Positions 23,864-32,308 of a stretch of DNA of 64,000 nt are shown here, one piece after another. Positions within the stretch are counted from its first letter, which is position 1. Each line of letters starts with the position of its first letter. The translations under genes and the position numbers were made by a program. The notes beneath the pieces were generated by a model. The model saw only the letters and a program-made list of their open reading frames with translations. It did not search any database and was not told where the DNA came from. Source of the stretch: JADJPG01 sp964491875 (GTDB lineage: Bacteria > Verrucomicrobiota > Verrucomicrobiia > Limisphaerales > JADJPG01); the NCBI GenBank assembly GCA_964491875.1, contig CAZBIC010000015.1:1-64000 (forward strand). Reading direction: 5' to 3'.

Positions 23864-26061
23864 AAACGCCGCTTCCCCCCGAAGAGCCCGACCGGCTTGA
23901 AGCGCTTCGCCGATTCAACGTGCTCGACACGCCGCCAGAACAATCTTTCGACGACCTCACCCTGATCGCCGCCGCGATCTGCCAGACTCCGATCGCGCTG
24001 GTTTCGCTCGTGGACGAAACGCGTCAGTGGTTCAAATCGAAAATCGGGACCAGCCTCTCTGGAACGTCGCGGGAAATTGCCTTCTGCTCTCACGCCATTC
24101 TCCATCGCGACGACGTGATGGAAGTCCACGATGCCCGCGGCGACGAGCGTTTCGTCAACAATCCCCTCGTGACCGAGGAGCCGCACATCCGCTTCTACGC
24201 CGGCGCGCCGCTGGTAACAGCCGATGGCCACGCGCTGGGAGCGTTGTGCGTGATGGATCGCCAGCCGCGAACGTTGAACCCCGACCAACTGGCCGCCTTG
24301 CGCGCCCTCAGCCGACACGTCGTCGCCCAACTGGAACTGCGTCGCCATGCGATTGCCGCGGCAGGTGAGATAACGGAACGCCGAAACGCCGAAAACCAGC
24401 TGCATCTTCAGAACGAAAAACTGTCGGCCAACAAGGACGAAGCCGAGCGACTGCTGAAGCTCGCGCAACGGACGCGTCACGCTCTGCTAAGCGTCCTCGA
24501 AGATGAGCGGCGAGCCGGGCAGAACCTGCGCGAGAGCGAGGAACGCTTCCGGCAGCTCGCTGAAAACATCGCGGAAGTCTTCTGGATCACCGATCCCGCG
24601 AAACAGCACATGCTATACGTCAGCCCGGCTTACGAACAGATTTGGGGCCGCACCTGCGACAGCATTTATGAGCGGCCGGAAAGCTGGCTGGACTCCATTC
24701 ACCCAGACGACCGGCAGCACGTTCATGATGACGCCCTCTCCAAGCAGCCTGCCGGGCAATACGATGCGACCTACCGAATCGTCCGTCCCGATGGCACCGT
24801 GCGATGGATTCGCGACCGCGCTTTTCCCGTTCACGACGCTGCGGGCGTCGTATATCGCATCGCGGGCGTCGCGGCGGACATCACGGAGCAACGGTTGCTG
24901 GAGGCGCAACTCCGGCAGGCCCAGAAGATGGAGGCGTTGGGGACTCTTTCCGGAGGCATCGCGCACGACTTCAACAATATCCTCGGCGCCATCATCGGAA
25001 ACGTCCACCTCCTGAGACTGGACATCGACTCCGCTCATCCCGCGGCGCAAAGCATCGGAGAAATCGAGCAGGCCAGCAATCGCGCCAAAGATCTCGTGCG
25101 CCAGATTCTGACCTTCAGCCGGCAGCAGCCGCAGGTGCGGCAGATCATTCCGCTGTCACCGATTATTGAGGAAGTCGTCCGACTGCTGCGAGCGACGATT
25201 CCAGCGGAGGTCGAGATCCTCAAAACCATCGCGCCCGATGTCCCGAACGTATTCGCCGATGGCACCCAGATTCACCAAGTCCTTCTCAATCTCTGCACGA
25301 ACGCCTGGCACGCGATCGGAAAGGTGAACGGCAGGATCGAAATCCACCTGCGCGGGATGCTGGTGGAACGTGATGACTGCTCTGTGTTGCCGAAACTGCG
25401 TCGAGGCAGCTACGCCTGTCTGTGCATCAACGACAACGGACACGGAATGGATACCGCGATCCTGGAACGCATCTTCGAACCATTTTTCACCACCAAGGAA
25501 CCGGGCCGCGGCACCGGCCTCGGGCTCTCCGTCGTGCATGGCATCATGCAAGGGCATGATGGAGTAATCCGCGTGACCAGCCAACCGGGCCAGGGAACAA
25601 GCTTCCAACTCTACTTTCCCGCCGTCGAAGGCGAAATGGAAACGCCCGACGCGGACTGGCGAAATGTCCGCGCGGGCAACGGCCAGCGCATCTTGTATCT
25701 CGACGACGAATCGCTTCTGTCCAATCTCGGCGTGCGGATGCTCCGGCGCCTCGGTTATCAGGCAGAGGGATTCACCAACCCGCTCGCCACGCTGGAAATG
25801 TTCGCAGCCAATCCGACCCGCTTCGACGTCGTTATCACCGATCTCCACATGCCGGGGATGTCGGGCATTGATTTCGCCCGTGGCATCCGTCGGATCTCCC
25901 CCGCCATTCCCATCATTCTGAGCTCGGGTTATTTGACAGAAGAAGTCACGGAGAAAGCCCGGAACGCAGGGATCACGCGCCTCCTGCAGAAGCCGAACAC
26001 GATGCAAGACTTCAGCGAGTCACTCGGCCATGTGCTGCCCGCCAAACCTCCTACAACATGA
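23860..26061 (+). CDS. Hybrid histidine kinase, GAF-PAS-HisKA-HATPase-REC
   Basis: The 733-residue product has, in order, a GAF domain (~25-165, FDDLTLIAAAICQTPIALVSLVD, ALGALCVMDRQPR), a coiled coil (~170-215), a PAS/PAC domain (~222-345, YVSPAYEQIWGR, VRWIRDRAFPVHD), HisKA with the H-box GGIAHDFNNILGAIIGN, HATPase_c (~440-600, LNLCTNAWHAIG, GRGTGLGLSVVHGIM) and a C-terminal receiver (~612-730) with phospho-acceptor Asp in VVITDLHMPGMSG. It lacks membrane segments and should sense a cytoplasmic cue. It overlaps both neighbours by 4 nt, so the kinase and the flanking receivers are cotranslated. Confidence 0.94.
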   Translation: MKTPLPPEEPDRLEALRRFNVLDTPPEQSFDDLTLIAAAICQTPIALVSLVDETRQWFKSKIGTSLSGTSREIAFCSHAILHRDDVMEVHDARGDERFVNNPLVTEEPHIRFYAGAPLVTADGHALGALCVMDRQPRTLNPDQLAALRALSRHVVAQLELRRHAIAAAGEITERRNAENQLHLQNEKLSANKDEAERLLKLAQRTRHALLSVLEDERRAGQNLRESEERFRQLAENIAEVFWITDPAKQHMLYVSPAYEQIWGRTCDSIYERPESWLDSIHPDDRQHVHDDALSKQPAGQYDATYRIVRPDGTVRWIRDRAFPVHDAAGVVYRIAGVAADITEQRLLEAQLRQAQKMEALGTLSGGIAHDFNNILGAIIGNVHLLRLDIDSAHPAAQSIGEIEQASNRAKDLVRQILTFSRQQPQVRQIIPLSPIIEEVVRLLRATIPAEVEILKTIAPDVPNVFADGTQIHQVLLNLCTNAWHAIGKVNGRIEIHLRGMLVERDDCSVLPKLRRGSYACLCINDNGHGMDTAILERIFEPFFTTKEPGRGTGLGLSVVHGIMQGHDGVIRVTSQPGQGTSFQLYFPAVEGEMETPDADWRNVRAGNGQRILYLDDESLLSNLGVRMLRRLGYQAEGFTNPLATLEMFAANPTRFDVVITDLHMPGMSGIDFARGIRRISPAIPIILSSGYLTEEVTEKARNAGITRLLQKPNTMQDFSESLGHVLPAKPPTT

Positions 26062-26447
26062 GCATCGCCCGCATATTGCTGGTCGACGACGACGATGGTT
26101 TGAGAACGGCCTTGCGCCGTGCATTGGAGCGCGAAGGTTACGCGGTCGTCGAGGCCGGCAATGGCAAACACGCCCTCGACCGGCTGAAGGAAACGTCAGT
26201 CGACCTCGTGATCACCGACATCATCATGCCCGAGTCCGAAGGCATTGAGCTTGCGCTGACTCTTCACAGGACGCAGCCCCAACTTCCGGTGATTGCCATT
26301 TCCGGCGGCGGCAACTGGACGCCGGAATTTCACCTCTCGATCGCCAGACAAGCCGGCGCACTTCACGCATTTGAGAAACCGTTCGTCGTGGAAGAGCTCT
26401 TGCAACGAGTGGGCGAACTCCTCCAGAAACCGGGACAATTGGACTGA
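26058..26447 (+). CDS. Single-domain response regulator (CheY-like)
   Basis: The 129-residue product is a receiver: acidic pocket LLVDDDDGLR, phospho-acceptor Asp in LVITDIIMPESEG, Ser in IAISGGGNW and Lys in AFEKPF. It ends directly after the fold, so there is no output domain. It is the last gene of the signalling cluster and overlaps the hybrid kinase by ATGA. It probably receives phosphate from that kinase. Confidence 0.92.
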   Translation: MSIARILLVDDDDGLRTALRRALEREGYAVVEAGNGKHALDRLKETSVDLVITDIIMPESEGIELALTLHRTQPQLPVIAISGGGNWTPEFHLSIARQAGALHAFEKPFVVEELLQRVGELLQKPGQLD

Positions 26448-26495
26448 AGTCCTTCTTTCCCGACGGAACTCAAACGAACCGCACAACGGAGCCGC

Positions 26496-28070
26496 TCACC
26501 AATCCGTGACCTTGTAGTCCTTGAGGAACTTGCCCCAAATGTGCTCGCCCGTGTTGATGCCGGCGATGATGGGATCCACGATGCGCGCCGCACCATCGAC
26601 GATATCGAGCGGCGGATGGAAGCGATGCTCCTTCACCTTGCGCTCGGCGATTTGCACCGGGTCTTCGTCCGTCACCCAGCCCGTGTCCACCGCGTTCATG
26701 TGAATGCCGTCCGCGTGGTAATCCGCCGCCGCGGTGCGCGTCATCATGTTCAACGCCGCCTTCGCCATGTTCGTGTGCGGATGGCGCGTGGTCTTGAACT
26801 TCCGGTAGAACTGCCCTTCCACCGCCGAGACATTGACGATGTGCTTGTCGCGTTCCGGCGTACGCATCATCAGCGGCTTCAGCCGTGCGTTGAGGATGAA
26901 CGGTGCCACGGCGTTCACCAGCTGCACTTCGAGTAACTCCACGGCAGGCACCTCGTGCATGCGCATGCGCCACGAGTTGTGCTCACGCAGATCGATCTGC
27001 TGCAAATCCTGATCGAGCTGCCCCTGTGGAAAGAGCGCTTGTTGCGCGGCGAGTTCCTCCGGAAGCAACGGGACCTGGGAAAGCTCCGCGGCGTGAGTGA
27101 GCCCGGCGACTTCGGACATGCGCTTCTGCACGAGCGCGGCGTCCGCCTCCGGCAACATGTGGTAGCCGCGCAGACCTTCGTATTCGCCGAGCAGCTTCGC
27201 CGACTCCGCCGGGAGATCATGAAAGGAACCATTCTCCCGCTCCATCATGTGCACGTAGAAATCCGGCGGACGCCGCACCGTCTGGCACGCGTTGTTGATG
27301 ATGAAGTCGAGGCGCGAATACTTCCGCACCATGTGCTGGCAGAAGGCCTCCACGCTCGGCGTGTGCCGGAGATCGAGCCCGAAGATCTCGAGCCGATGTC
27401 CCCATTCCTTAAAGTCCGGCTCCGCTGCGTAACGCACCGCCGAGTCGCGCGGGAAGCGAGTCGTCACGATCAGCTGTGCGCCGGCCCGCAGGAGCTTGAT
27501 GCCCGCCTGGTAACCAATCTTCACCCGGCCACCCGTGAGCAGCGCGACGCGACCGCGCAAATCCGCCAGCTCGCTTCGCTTGCGCCAGTTCAGCTCCGCA
27601 CAAATCGGACAGAGCTGATCGTAGAAATGGTGAATCTGCGAATAGTCCTTTTTGCAGACGTAACAGTTCTGCGGCTCGATCGCCTCGCGAAAATCCGGGT
27701 CCTGCGACACATCCTGCGGTTCGTTCTCCACCGGCGGAAAAAAATTCGGCGTGGTGAAGACTGGCTTGCGACGCAGCTCGCGAATCCCCGTCTGGTGCAG
27801 CTTCTGGTCGTCGGCGAGTTTCTTCTCCGCCTTGCGCTGACGCACTCTGGCCTTCACGACGCGTCGACGTTCGCTCACGTCCGGGCAGAAAATATCCCCG
27901 GCGGCGTTCACGAGCCGGCGCCGTTCGTCCTCGGTCAGGTCCGCGATCACGGTGCGGTTGGCCGCGGCGGTTTCCAGCAGCTCCAGCGCGGCGCGCAGGC
28001 GTTGCGTGAGCACGGAATTGTTCACTGTTGCGCCGCTGGCCGGCGCGGAATCCGTCGAGTTGTCAGGCAT
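26496..28070 (-). CDS. SDR-fold oxidoreductase-like protein with zinc-ribbon insert and atypical active site
   Basis: From the ATG at 28070 the product has 524 residues. Residues ~1-130 are helical and basic. Residues ~140-160 contain CYVCKK...LCPIC, a four-Cys zinc-ribbon pattern. A Rossmann domain follows with VALLTGGRVKIGYQAGIKLL (TGxxxxGxxxG-like) and LDFIINNACQTVRRP (NNAx). At the expected catalytic YxxxK the sequence is TNMAK (within HPHTNMAKAALN), so the Lys is kept but the Tyr is Thr. A long insertion (~300-400) separates NNAC from the rest. A cytoplasmic NAD(P)-binding protein is likely, but normal SDR catalysis is doubtful. The frame is open upstream to 28388; the ATG at 28070 was chosen because the upstream part is shadow coding. 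Confidence 0.8.
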   Translation of the reverse strand: MPDNSTDSAPASGATVNNSVLTQRLRAALELLETAAANRTVIADLTEDERRRLVNAAGDIFCPDVSERRRVVKARVRQRKAEKKLADDQKLHQTGIRELRRKPVFTTPNFFPPVENEPQDVSQDPDFREAIEPQNCYVCKKDYSQIHHFYDQLCPICAELNWRKRSELADLRGRVALLTGGRVKIGYQAGIKLLRAGAQLIVTTRFPRDSAVRYAAEPDFKEWGHRLEIFGLDLRHTPSVEAFCQHMVRKYSRLDFIINNACQTVRRPPDFYVHMMERENGSFHDLPAESAKLLGEYEGLRGYHMLPEADAALVQKRMSEVAGLTHAAELSQVPLLPEELAAQQALFPQGQLDQDLQQIDLREHNSWRMRMHEVPAVELLEVQLVNAVAPFILNARLKPLMMRTPERDKHIVNVSAVEGQFYRKFKTTRHPHTNMAKAALNMMTRTAAADYHADGIHMNAVDTGWVTDEDPVQIAERKVKEHRFHPPLDIVDGAARIVDPIIAGINTGEHIWGKFLKDYKVTDW

Positions 28071-28138
28071 TTCGTTCAAAGCGCGCACGCTAGCAAAGCT
28101 CGCATTCAGGATGCGAACGAAATTCAGCGCGAAACGGT

Positions 28139-28528
28139 TCAGGTGAGCGGGACGCCGGAAGCGCTGTCGGGGCGGGCACTGGCCAACCGCCTCTTCGCCC
28201 GGGCGAAAAGAACCGTGGAGACGAGGTAAACAACACCGCCTGCCAGCGCGAGGGCAATGAGCCATGATTGATGAAAGCCGGCGCCGGCTTCCTCCAGCTT
28301 GTTGCCTTCGAGGATTTGAGGATCGAGCGCCAGCATGAGATAGCGAATGTAGCCCACAAGGAAGATGCCCATGACGGCGACGAAACAACCGAGGAACAGC
28401 CCCGCCAGCAGCGTCCCCGCGCGACGCTCGCCCAAGTAAACCAGACCTGCCCCCGGCAGAAACACATTCAACGCCGTGGCCATCCGGAGATTCTTCTGCG
28501 ACGGCAGTGGCGGAGGTTGAGGGAACAT
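28139..28528 (-). CDS. Small membrane protein, TM2-like
   Basis: The 129-residue product has a Pro-rich N-terminus (MFPQPPPLPSQKN) and three hydrophobic segments. The first contains LNVFLPGAGLVYLGERRAGTLLAGLFLG, which resembles TM2-domain and related small inner-membrane proteins. The others are VAVMGIFLVGYIRYLML and LIALALAGGVVYLVSTVLFA. The function is unknown. It lies 27 nt downstream of the DsbD-N-like gene and is probably cotranscribed with it and the rhodanese. Confidence 0.7.
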   Translation of the reverse strand: MFPQPPPLPSQKNLRMATALNVFLPGAGLVYLGERRAGTLLAGLFLGCFVAVMGIFLVGYIRYLMLALDPQILEGNKLEEAGAGFHQSWLIALALAGGVVYLVSTVLFARAKRRLASARPDSASGVPLT

Positions 28529-28555
28529 TTCACGAAGAGTTTCGCCCCGCGCGTT

Positions 28556-29032
28556 TTACTTCGGAGCAGCCAGCGGGATCTCGAACTTCAAATCCTGCGG
28601 CTTGTAGCAGATCGCGCCCTGGCAGGCTTGGTAGCTTAGCGTCGCTGGAACGGAAGTAGGAATTTTAACCGCCGCGCTCAGTCCCAGCGGAAAGGAGATC
28701 TCGAAATGCTCCTCGAATACCGAAAGTGGCTTCTCCAAACCCTTCACCCGCTCGGATATTCCTTCCGGATACGAGATGTTACCCGCCTTCACCCCCGCCA
28801 CGGTGCCGATCTTGATCACGGTGGGGATGAACTCAGGTTGAGACGGTTTGTTTGAATGAACGTGATAACCCTTCGCGAGTTTCACTTTCACTACCGCAGT
28901 GACGCGACCACCGGGCACCGCGTCGCCTTTCACCTGCACGGACTCGATTGTCGCCGCCTCACCGAGTTTCGCCTGAGCCATCGCCACCATTGGCAGGACG
29001 GCAATTCCCAACCAGCAAAGAAACGCTTTCAT
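28556..29032 (-). CDS. Periplasmic DsbD N-terminal-domain-like protein
   Basis: The 158-residue product has a signal peptide (MKAFLCWLGIAVLPMVAMAQA) followed by an immunoglobulin-like domain matching the DsbD alpha domain: KLAKGYHVHSNKPSQPEFIPT, GISERVKG..LSVFEEHFEISF and the Cys pair in YQACQGAICYKPQDLKFEIPL. In DsbD this domain passes electrons to periplasmic thiol partners, but the membrane (beta) and thioredoxin (gamma) domains are absent here. It may act with a separate CcdA/DsbD protein encoded elsewhere. It is 30 nt downstream of a rhodanese gene. Confidence 0.85.
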   Translation of the reverse strand: MKAFLCWLGIAVLPMVAMAQAKLGEAATIESVQVKGDAVPGGRVTAVVKVKLAKGYHVHSNKPSQPEFIPTVIKIGTVAGVKAGNISYPEGISERVKGLEKPLSVFEEHFEISFPLGLSAAVKIPTSVPATLSYQACQGAICYKPQDLKFEIPLAAPK

Positions 29033-29062
29033 AAAGTGAATGCCGCGCGCGACGTCCTAGAC

Positions 29063-29431
29063 TTACTTCGTCATCGGCCAACCTGCCTGGACCATCGCCT
29101 TGTAGCCACCGATGAGAGACGAAACATTCTTATAGCCCATGCGCTGGGCGACATCGCAGGTGAGCGCGGAACGAAAACCGCCGCCGCAATACATGATGAT
29201 CTCGGCGTTTTTATCGGGATACTGTTTCTCGATGTCGCGCTCCAAAACGCCCTTGCCAAGATGCTTCGCTTCGGCGGCGTGACCAGCAGCCCATTCGCTG
29301 TCCTCGCGAACATCGATCAAGATGGCGTTCGGATTCTGCGCGAGCCGGGCACGAGCTGCGTCGAGGGTGATTTCCTTGATGCGTGGGCGGACTTCGTTGA
29401 CGACTTTCAAAAATCCAGGCGAGTGATCCAT
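29063..29431 (-). CDS. Rhodanese-like sulfurtransferase
   Basis: The 122-residue product is a single rhodanese domain: LIDVREDSEWAAGHAAEAKHLGKG (CH2-A-like) and the active-site loop MYCGGGFRSALT with the catalytic Cys followed by GGGFR, then GYKNVSSLIGGYKAMVQAGWP. No signal peptide is seen, so it is probably cytoplasmic. It carries persulfide sulfur in this family. It heads a three-gene run with the DsbD-N-like protein and a small membrane protein, which suggests thiol or sulfur chemistry. Confidence 0.9.
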   Translation of the reverse strand: MDHSPGFLKVVNEVRPRIKEITLDAARARLAQNPNAILIDVREDSEWAAGHAAEAKHLGKGVLERDIEKQYPDKNAEIIMYCGGGFRSALTCDVAQRMGYKNVSSLIGGYKAMVQAGWPMTK

Positions 29432-29488
29432 ATCCGCGACGATAGGTTGAGCCGCCGTTGGGTCAAACAGTTTTCCAGTTCACGCAAG

Positions 29489-29525
29489 AACCGGCGGTAG
29501 AGCCTGCACCCTGCTCCACCGCCGG
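29489..29525 (-). terminator. Stem-loop between the TPR and rhodanese genes
   Basis: ACCGGCGGTAGAGC pairs with GCTCCACCGCCGGT (one mismatch) around a short loop. It lies immediately after the stop of the TPR protein gene on the minus strand and before the rhodanese gene. There is no T-run, so it may end transcription only weakly or protect the mRNA 3' end. Confidence 0.55.
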
Positions 29526-29537
29526 TCAGCCAGCGAA

Positions 29538-31175
29538 CTAGAACCAGCTCAAGTCCATCGTCACATCCGCGCGCTGCCACGCGGCATTAAACTCACGCCG
29601 CACCAGCTCGGCGCTCTCCACCTTTCCCTGACGTCGAAGGGATTGCTCCAGGCCAAACAAGCTCCAGGCGTTGCGCGGCCAGCGTTTCAAATCTTCGCGG
29701 AAGATCTTTTCTGCCTTCTTTCCTTCACCGGCCGCCAGCAACGCAGCGCCGAGCGATGGCCGCACCGGCAGAGGCCAGTAGGACGGCTCCATGTAGGGAA
29801 TCGCGTCCTCCTTCGCCGCCGCCCGCTCGAAGCATTCGATCATCTTCGCAAAATCACGCTTCGAGCCCGCCACCTTGCCAGCCAGCCACTCCGCCGAGAC
29901 TGCAAGCGTGTCAGCGACCGGAAACGCCGGACTGCTGAGCCGCCTGACCTCGTCACTCGCCGCAATGGCACCCAGAGCAAGCTGTTCGCGTTCTGCCGAC
30001 GACGCATCGCCCTTCGCAGCGAAGGCAAGCCCGCGGGTGAAATGCCAGACCGCGCGGTCCACGAGGAAATCATTCGTATTCGGAGGCTGCGCGATGGCGA
30101 GAATCTCATCCCACTTGCCGAAGCGCGCCAGCGTGAGCCATGGCAAATGGCGGAGGCGCGGTGCTTCGAGAACCTTCTTCGGCCCACAGTAGTTCTCCAC
30201 CGCGTACACGGCCGCCTGATTCGCGGTGCGCAACGCGTCCTTGCTTCGGCCCTCAAAGAGCTGCGCCCACCAGAGGAAGTGGATGTTGTGCGGATAATAC
30301 ACACCGGGATAGAAGCCTTGCGCCCGGCAGCTTTTGATGTAATCGCGATCAGACTTCACCGCGAGTTCGTTTGCCACCACGGCGTCTTGGTACTGGCCGA
30401 CGCGCATGTAGATGTGTGCAGGCATGTGGACGAGGTGCCCGGCGGCCGGCGCATGGCGCAGCAGCCGATCGGCGGCCGGAATGCCGAGCTCGGGACTTGG
30501 CCCGGCCTCGACAGCGTGAATGTAGAAGTGATTCGCGCCGGGATGATTCGGGTTGCGCGCCATCACGTATCGCAACGCTCCCAGCACCTCCTCGGTCTCC
30601 GGCTTCGGCGTCCGGTCACGCGTCCAGTAGTCCCACGGCATGGTGTTCATCAGCGACTCCGCAAAGATCACCTGCGCATCAAGATCATCCGGATACTGCT
30701 GGACCAAGTCCCGCATCGCCGCGGCAAAAGCCTGGTCGAGCGCGAGCCGGTCATCTTGGTGCTGCGCCTGATAGCGTTTGGTCAGCGCTTCGATGTAGGC
30801 GCGTTCTTTGGCGGAAGCGTTCGCTTTGTTTGCCACGGCGCGCTGCAACGCGGTCCACGCCTGCGCCGTGTCATTCGCGTCCATCGGACGGTTCACGTGC
30901 GGTCCGAATCCATAAGCCACGCCCCAGTGCGCCATCGCGCAATTCGGATCGAGATGCGCCGCGGAACGGAATGAGCGGATGGCCTCCTTGTGATTAAAGC
31001 CGAAGAGCAGGCGTATGCCTTGATTGAAGTAGCGCTGCGCAGACTTCGACGACGTGGTCACCGGATGCTCGAGATCTCCGAGCTGGTTGAAGATCGGTCC
31101 AGGCAGTTTCTCGGTGGCCTGCAGACCGCCAGCGAGGCTGGCCGTTAACAATGCGATGGAGAGGATTCGTTTCAT
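29538..31175 (-). CDS. Secreted TPR-repeat protein
   Basis: From the ATG at 31175 the product has 545 residues and a signal peptide (MKRILSIALLTASLAGGLQA-TEK). The mature region is alpha-helical with TPR-like repeats, for example YFNQGIRLLFGFNHKEAIRSF, LDPNCAMAHWGVAYG, PAAGHLVHMPAHIYMRVGQYQDAV and a late AGEGKKAEKIFREDLKRWP. Proteins of this type occur widely in Verrucomicrobia, Bacteroidetes and Proteobacteria, with unknown function. The conserved HMPAHIY and YPHNIHFLWW blocks with several His could bind metal, which is inference only. It lies 35 nt downstream of the homocysteine methyltransferase gene, and a stem-loop follows its stop. Confidence 0.85.
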   Translation of the reverse strand: MKRILSIALLTASLAGGLQATEKLPGPIFNQLGDLEHPVTTSSKSAQRYFNQGIRLLFGFNHKEAIRSFRSAAHLDPNCAMAHWGVAYGFGPHVNRPMDANDTAQAWTALQRAVANKANASAKERAYIEALTKRYQAQHQDDRLALDQAFAAAMRDLVQQYPDDLDAQVIFAESLMNTMPWDYWTRDRTPKPETEEVLGALRYVMARNPNHPGANHFYIHAVEAGPSPELGIPAADRLLRHAPAAGHLVHMPAHIYMRVGQYQDAVVANELAVKSDRDYIKSCRAQGFYPGVYYPHNIHFLWWAQLFEGRSKDALRTANQAAVYAVENYCGPKKVLEAPRLRHLPWLTLARFGKWDEILAIAQPPNTNDFLVDRAVWHFTRGLAFAAKGDASSAEREQLALGAIAASDEVRRLSSPAFPVADTLAVSAEWLAGKVAGSKRDFAKMIECFERAAAKEDAIPYMEPSYWPLPVRPSLGAALLAAGEGKKAEKIFREDLKRWPRNAWSLFGLEQSLRRQGKVESAELVRREFNAAWQRADVTMDLSWF

Positions 31176-31210
31176 AGTGGTAGGTCGATTCAATGGTTCA
31201 GGAGAAAATT

Positions 31211-32179
31211 TCAAACGGAAGCCGGCAGCGCATCCACCGCCAAACACGCGTGGCAGACCGCTTCGACATGGCGATGATCCGTGCCGCAGCATCCGCCCAC
31301 GACATTCAGGCGCGGCAGCAACTGACGCAGCGCGCGATACTCTTCGGCCAGCTCGACCGGATTTCCGATGTCGAGGTCCGGGCTGGAATCAAGTTCCGCG
31401 TGACTGCGCTTCGAGGCATTGGCGCGAATGCCGCGAATCCGCTCCCGCCAGCCGCCCGCACGCTCCAGCACGGAGGCGAAATGCGTCGGGTGCGCACAGT
31501 TGATCATGTAATACGCCGGCCACGCACGCGTCGCGCGATCGGTTTGCTCAATGGCGTCAGCCAGAGTCTGACCGGACGGCAGCCGGCCATCCAATTCGAG
31601 TGTGAACGAGATCGCCACCGGCATGTCCACGGCGCGCGCCGCCAGGGCAATCCCAATGGCCTCCTCCACATAATTTATGGTGAACGCGGCGACCATGTCG
31701 GCATTCGTTGTCGCAAAGACATCAACCTGCGGTGCGTGGTAATCGCACGCCTCCCGCACACTCATGCGCGCTTCCGCTCGATATCCGTCACCGCGTGGTC
31801 CGAGGTTTCCGCTGATCACAATGGGCGCTCCATCGTCCCCCACACTGGCGCGCACTTTCTCCAGCAACTCGATGCCTTGGCGATTCGCCTCCGCCAACGC
31901 AACAGCATCGTAGCCAAGCTTCGCGGCCCAATCGGGATTGGCACGCCATGTCGGGCTCTCCAACACAATGCCGACCCCTCGCGCCCGGGCGAGTTCCACG
32001 TAGCGCGTGAAATAGCGACTCAACGTCGCGATGCCCGCGGCGTCCTTCAGCAAATCGAACGCGGCGAAGTGCGGCAGCGTAATGCCCTCGTGAAAGACCA
32101 AGGTAGTTTCAAGCCCACCATCGGTGAGAAACAGACGGTCGGCCAGTTGCGGCAGTTGGTGGCGATATCGGCTCATCAT
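31211..32179 (-). CDS. Homocysteine S-methyltransferase family protein
   Basis: From the ATG at 32179 (a second ATG follows at 32176) the product has about 322 residues. It carries the zinc-binding Cys motifs of the family: INCAHPTHF and VVGGCCGTDHRH at the C-terminus, plus FLTDGGLETTLVFHEGI at the N-terminus and SFTLELDGRLPSG. Enzymes of this family (MmuM, YbgG) methylate homocysteine with S-methylmethionine or AdoMet; folate-dependent MetH has the same fold. The donor is not evident. It is followed by the TPR gene. Confidence 0.9.
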   Translation of the reverse strand: MMSRYRHQLPQLADRLFLTDGGLETTLVFHEGITLPHFAAFDLLKDAAGIATLSRYFTRYVELARARGVGIVLESPTWRANPDWAAKLGYDAVALAEANRQGIELLEKVRASVGDDGAPIVISGNLGPRGDGYRAEARMSVREACDYHAPQVDVFATTNADMVAAFTINYVEEAIGIALAARAVDMPVAISFTLELDGRLPSGQTLADAIEQTDRATRAWPAYYMINCAHPTHFASVLERAGGWRERIRGIRANASKRSHAELDSSPDLDIGNPVELAEEYRALRQLLPRLNVVGGCCGTDHRHVEAVCHACLAVDALPASV

Positions 32180-32308
32180 GTCGTTTTCGTTTTCACCGGT
32201 CGCGAACGCCCGCTGCGTCACTCACGCAGCACGAGGCAGACACGATCGCTTCACCGAGGACATGCGCAAACGGCCGCCACCGTCGGCCAGAAATTTTTCA
32301 AACCACCT

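Noticed and set aside
29643..30974. Plus-strand frame of over 400 codons opposite the TPR gene
   Set aside because: The minus strand encodes a signal peptide and TPR-like repeats; the plus frame is Arg/His-rich shadow translation.
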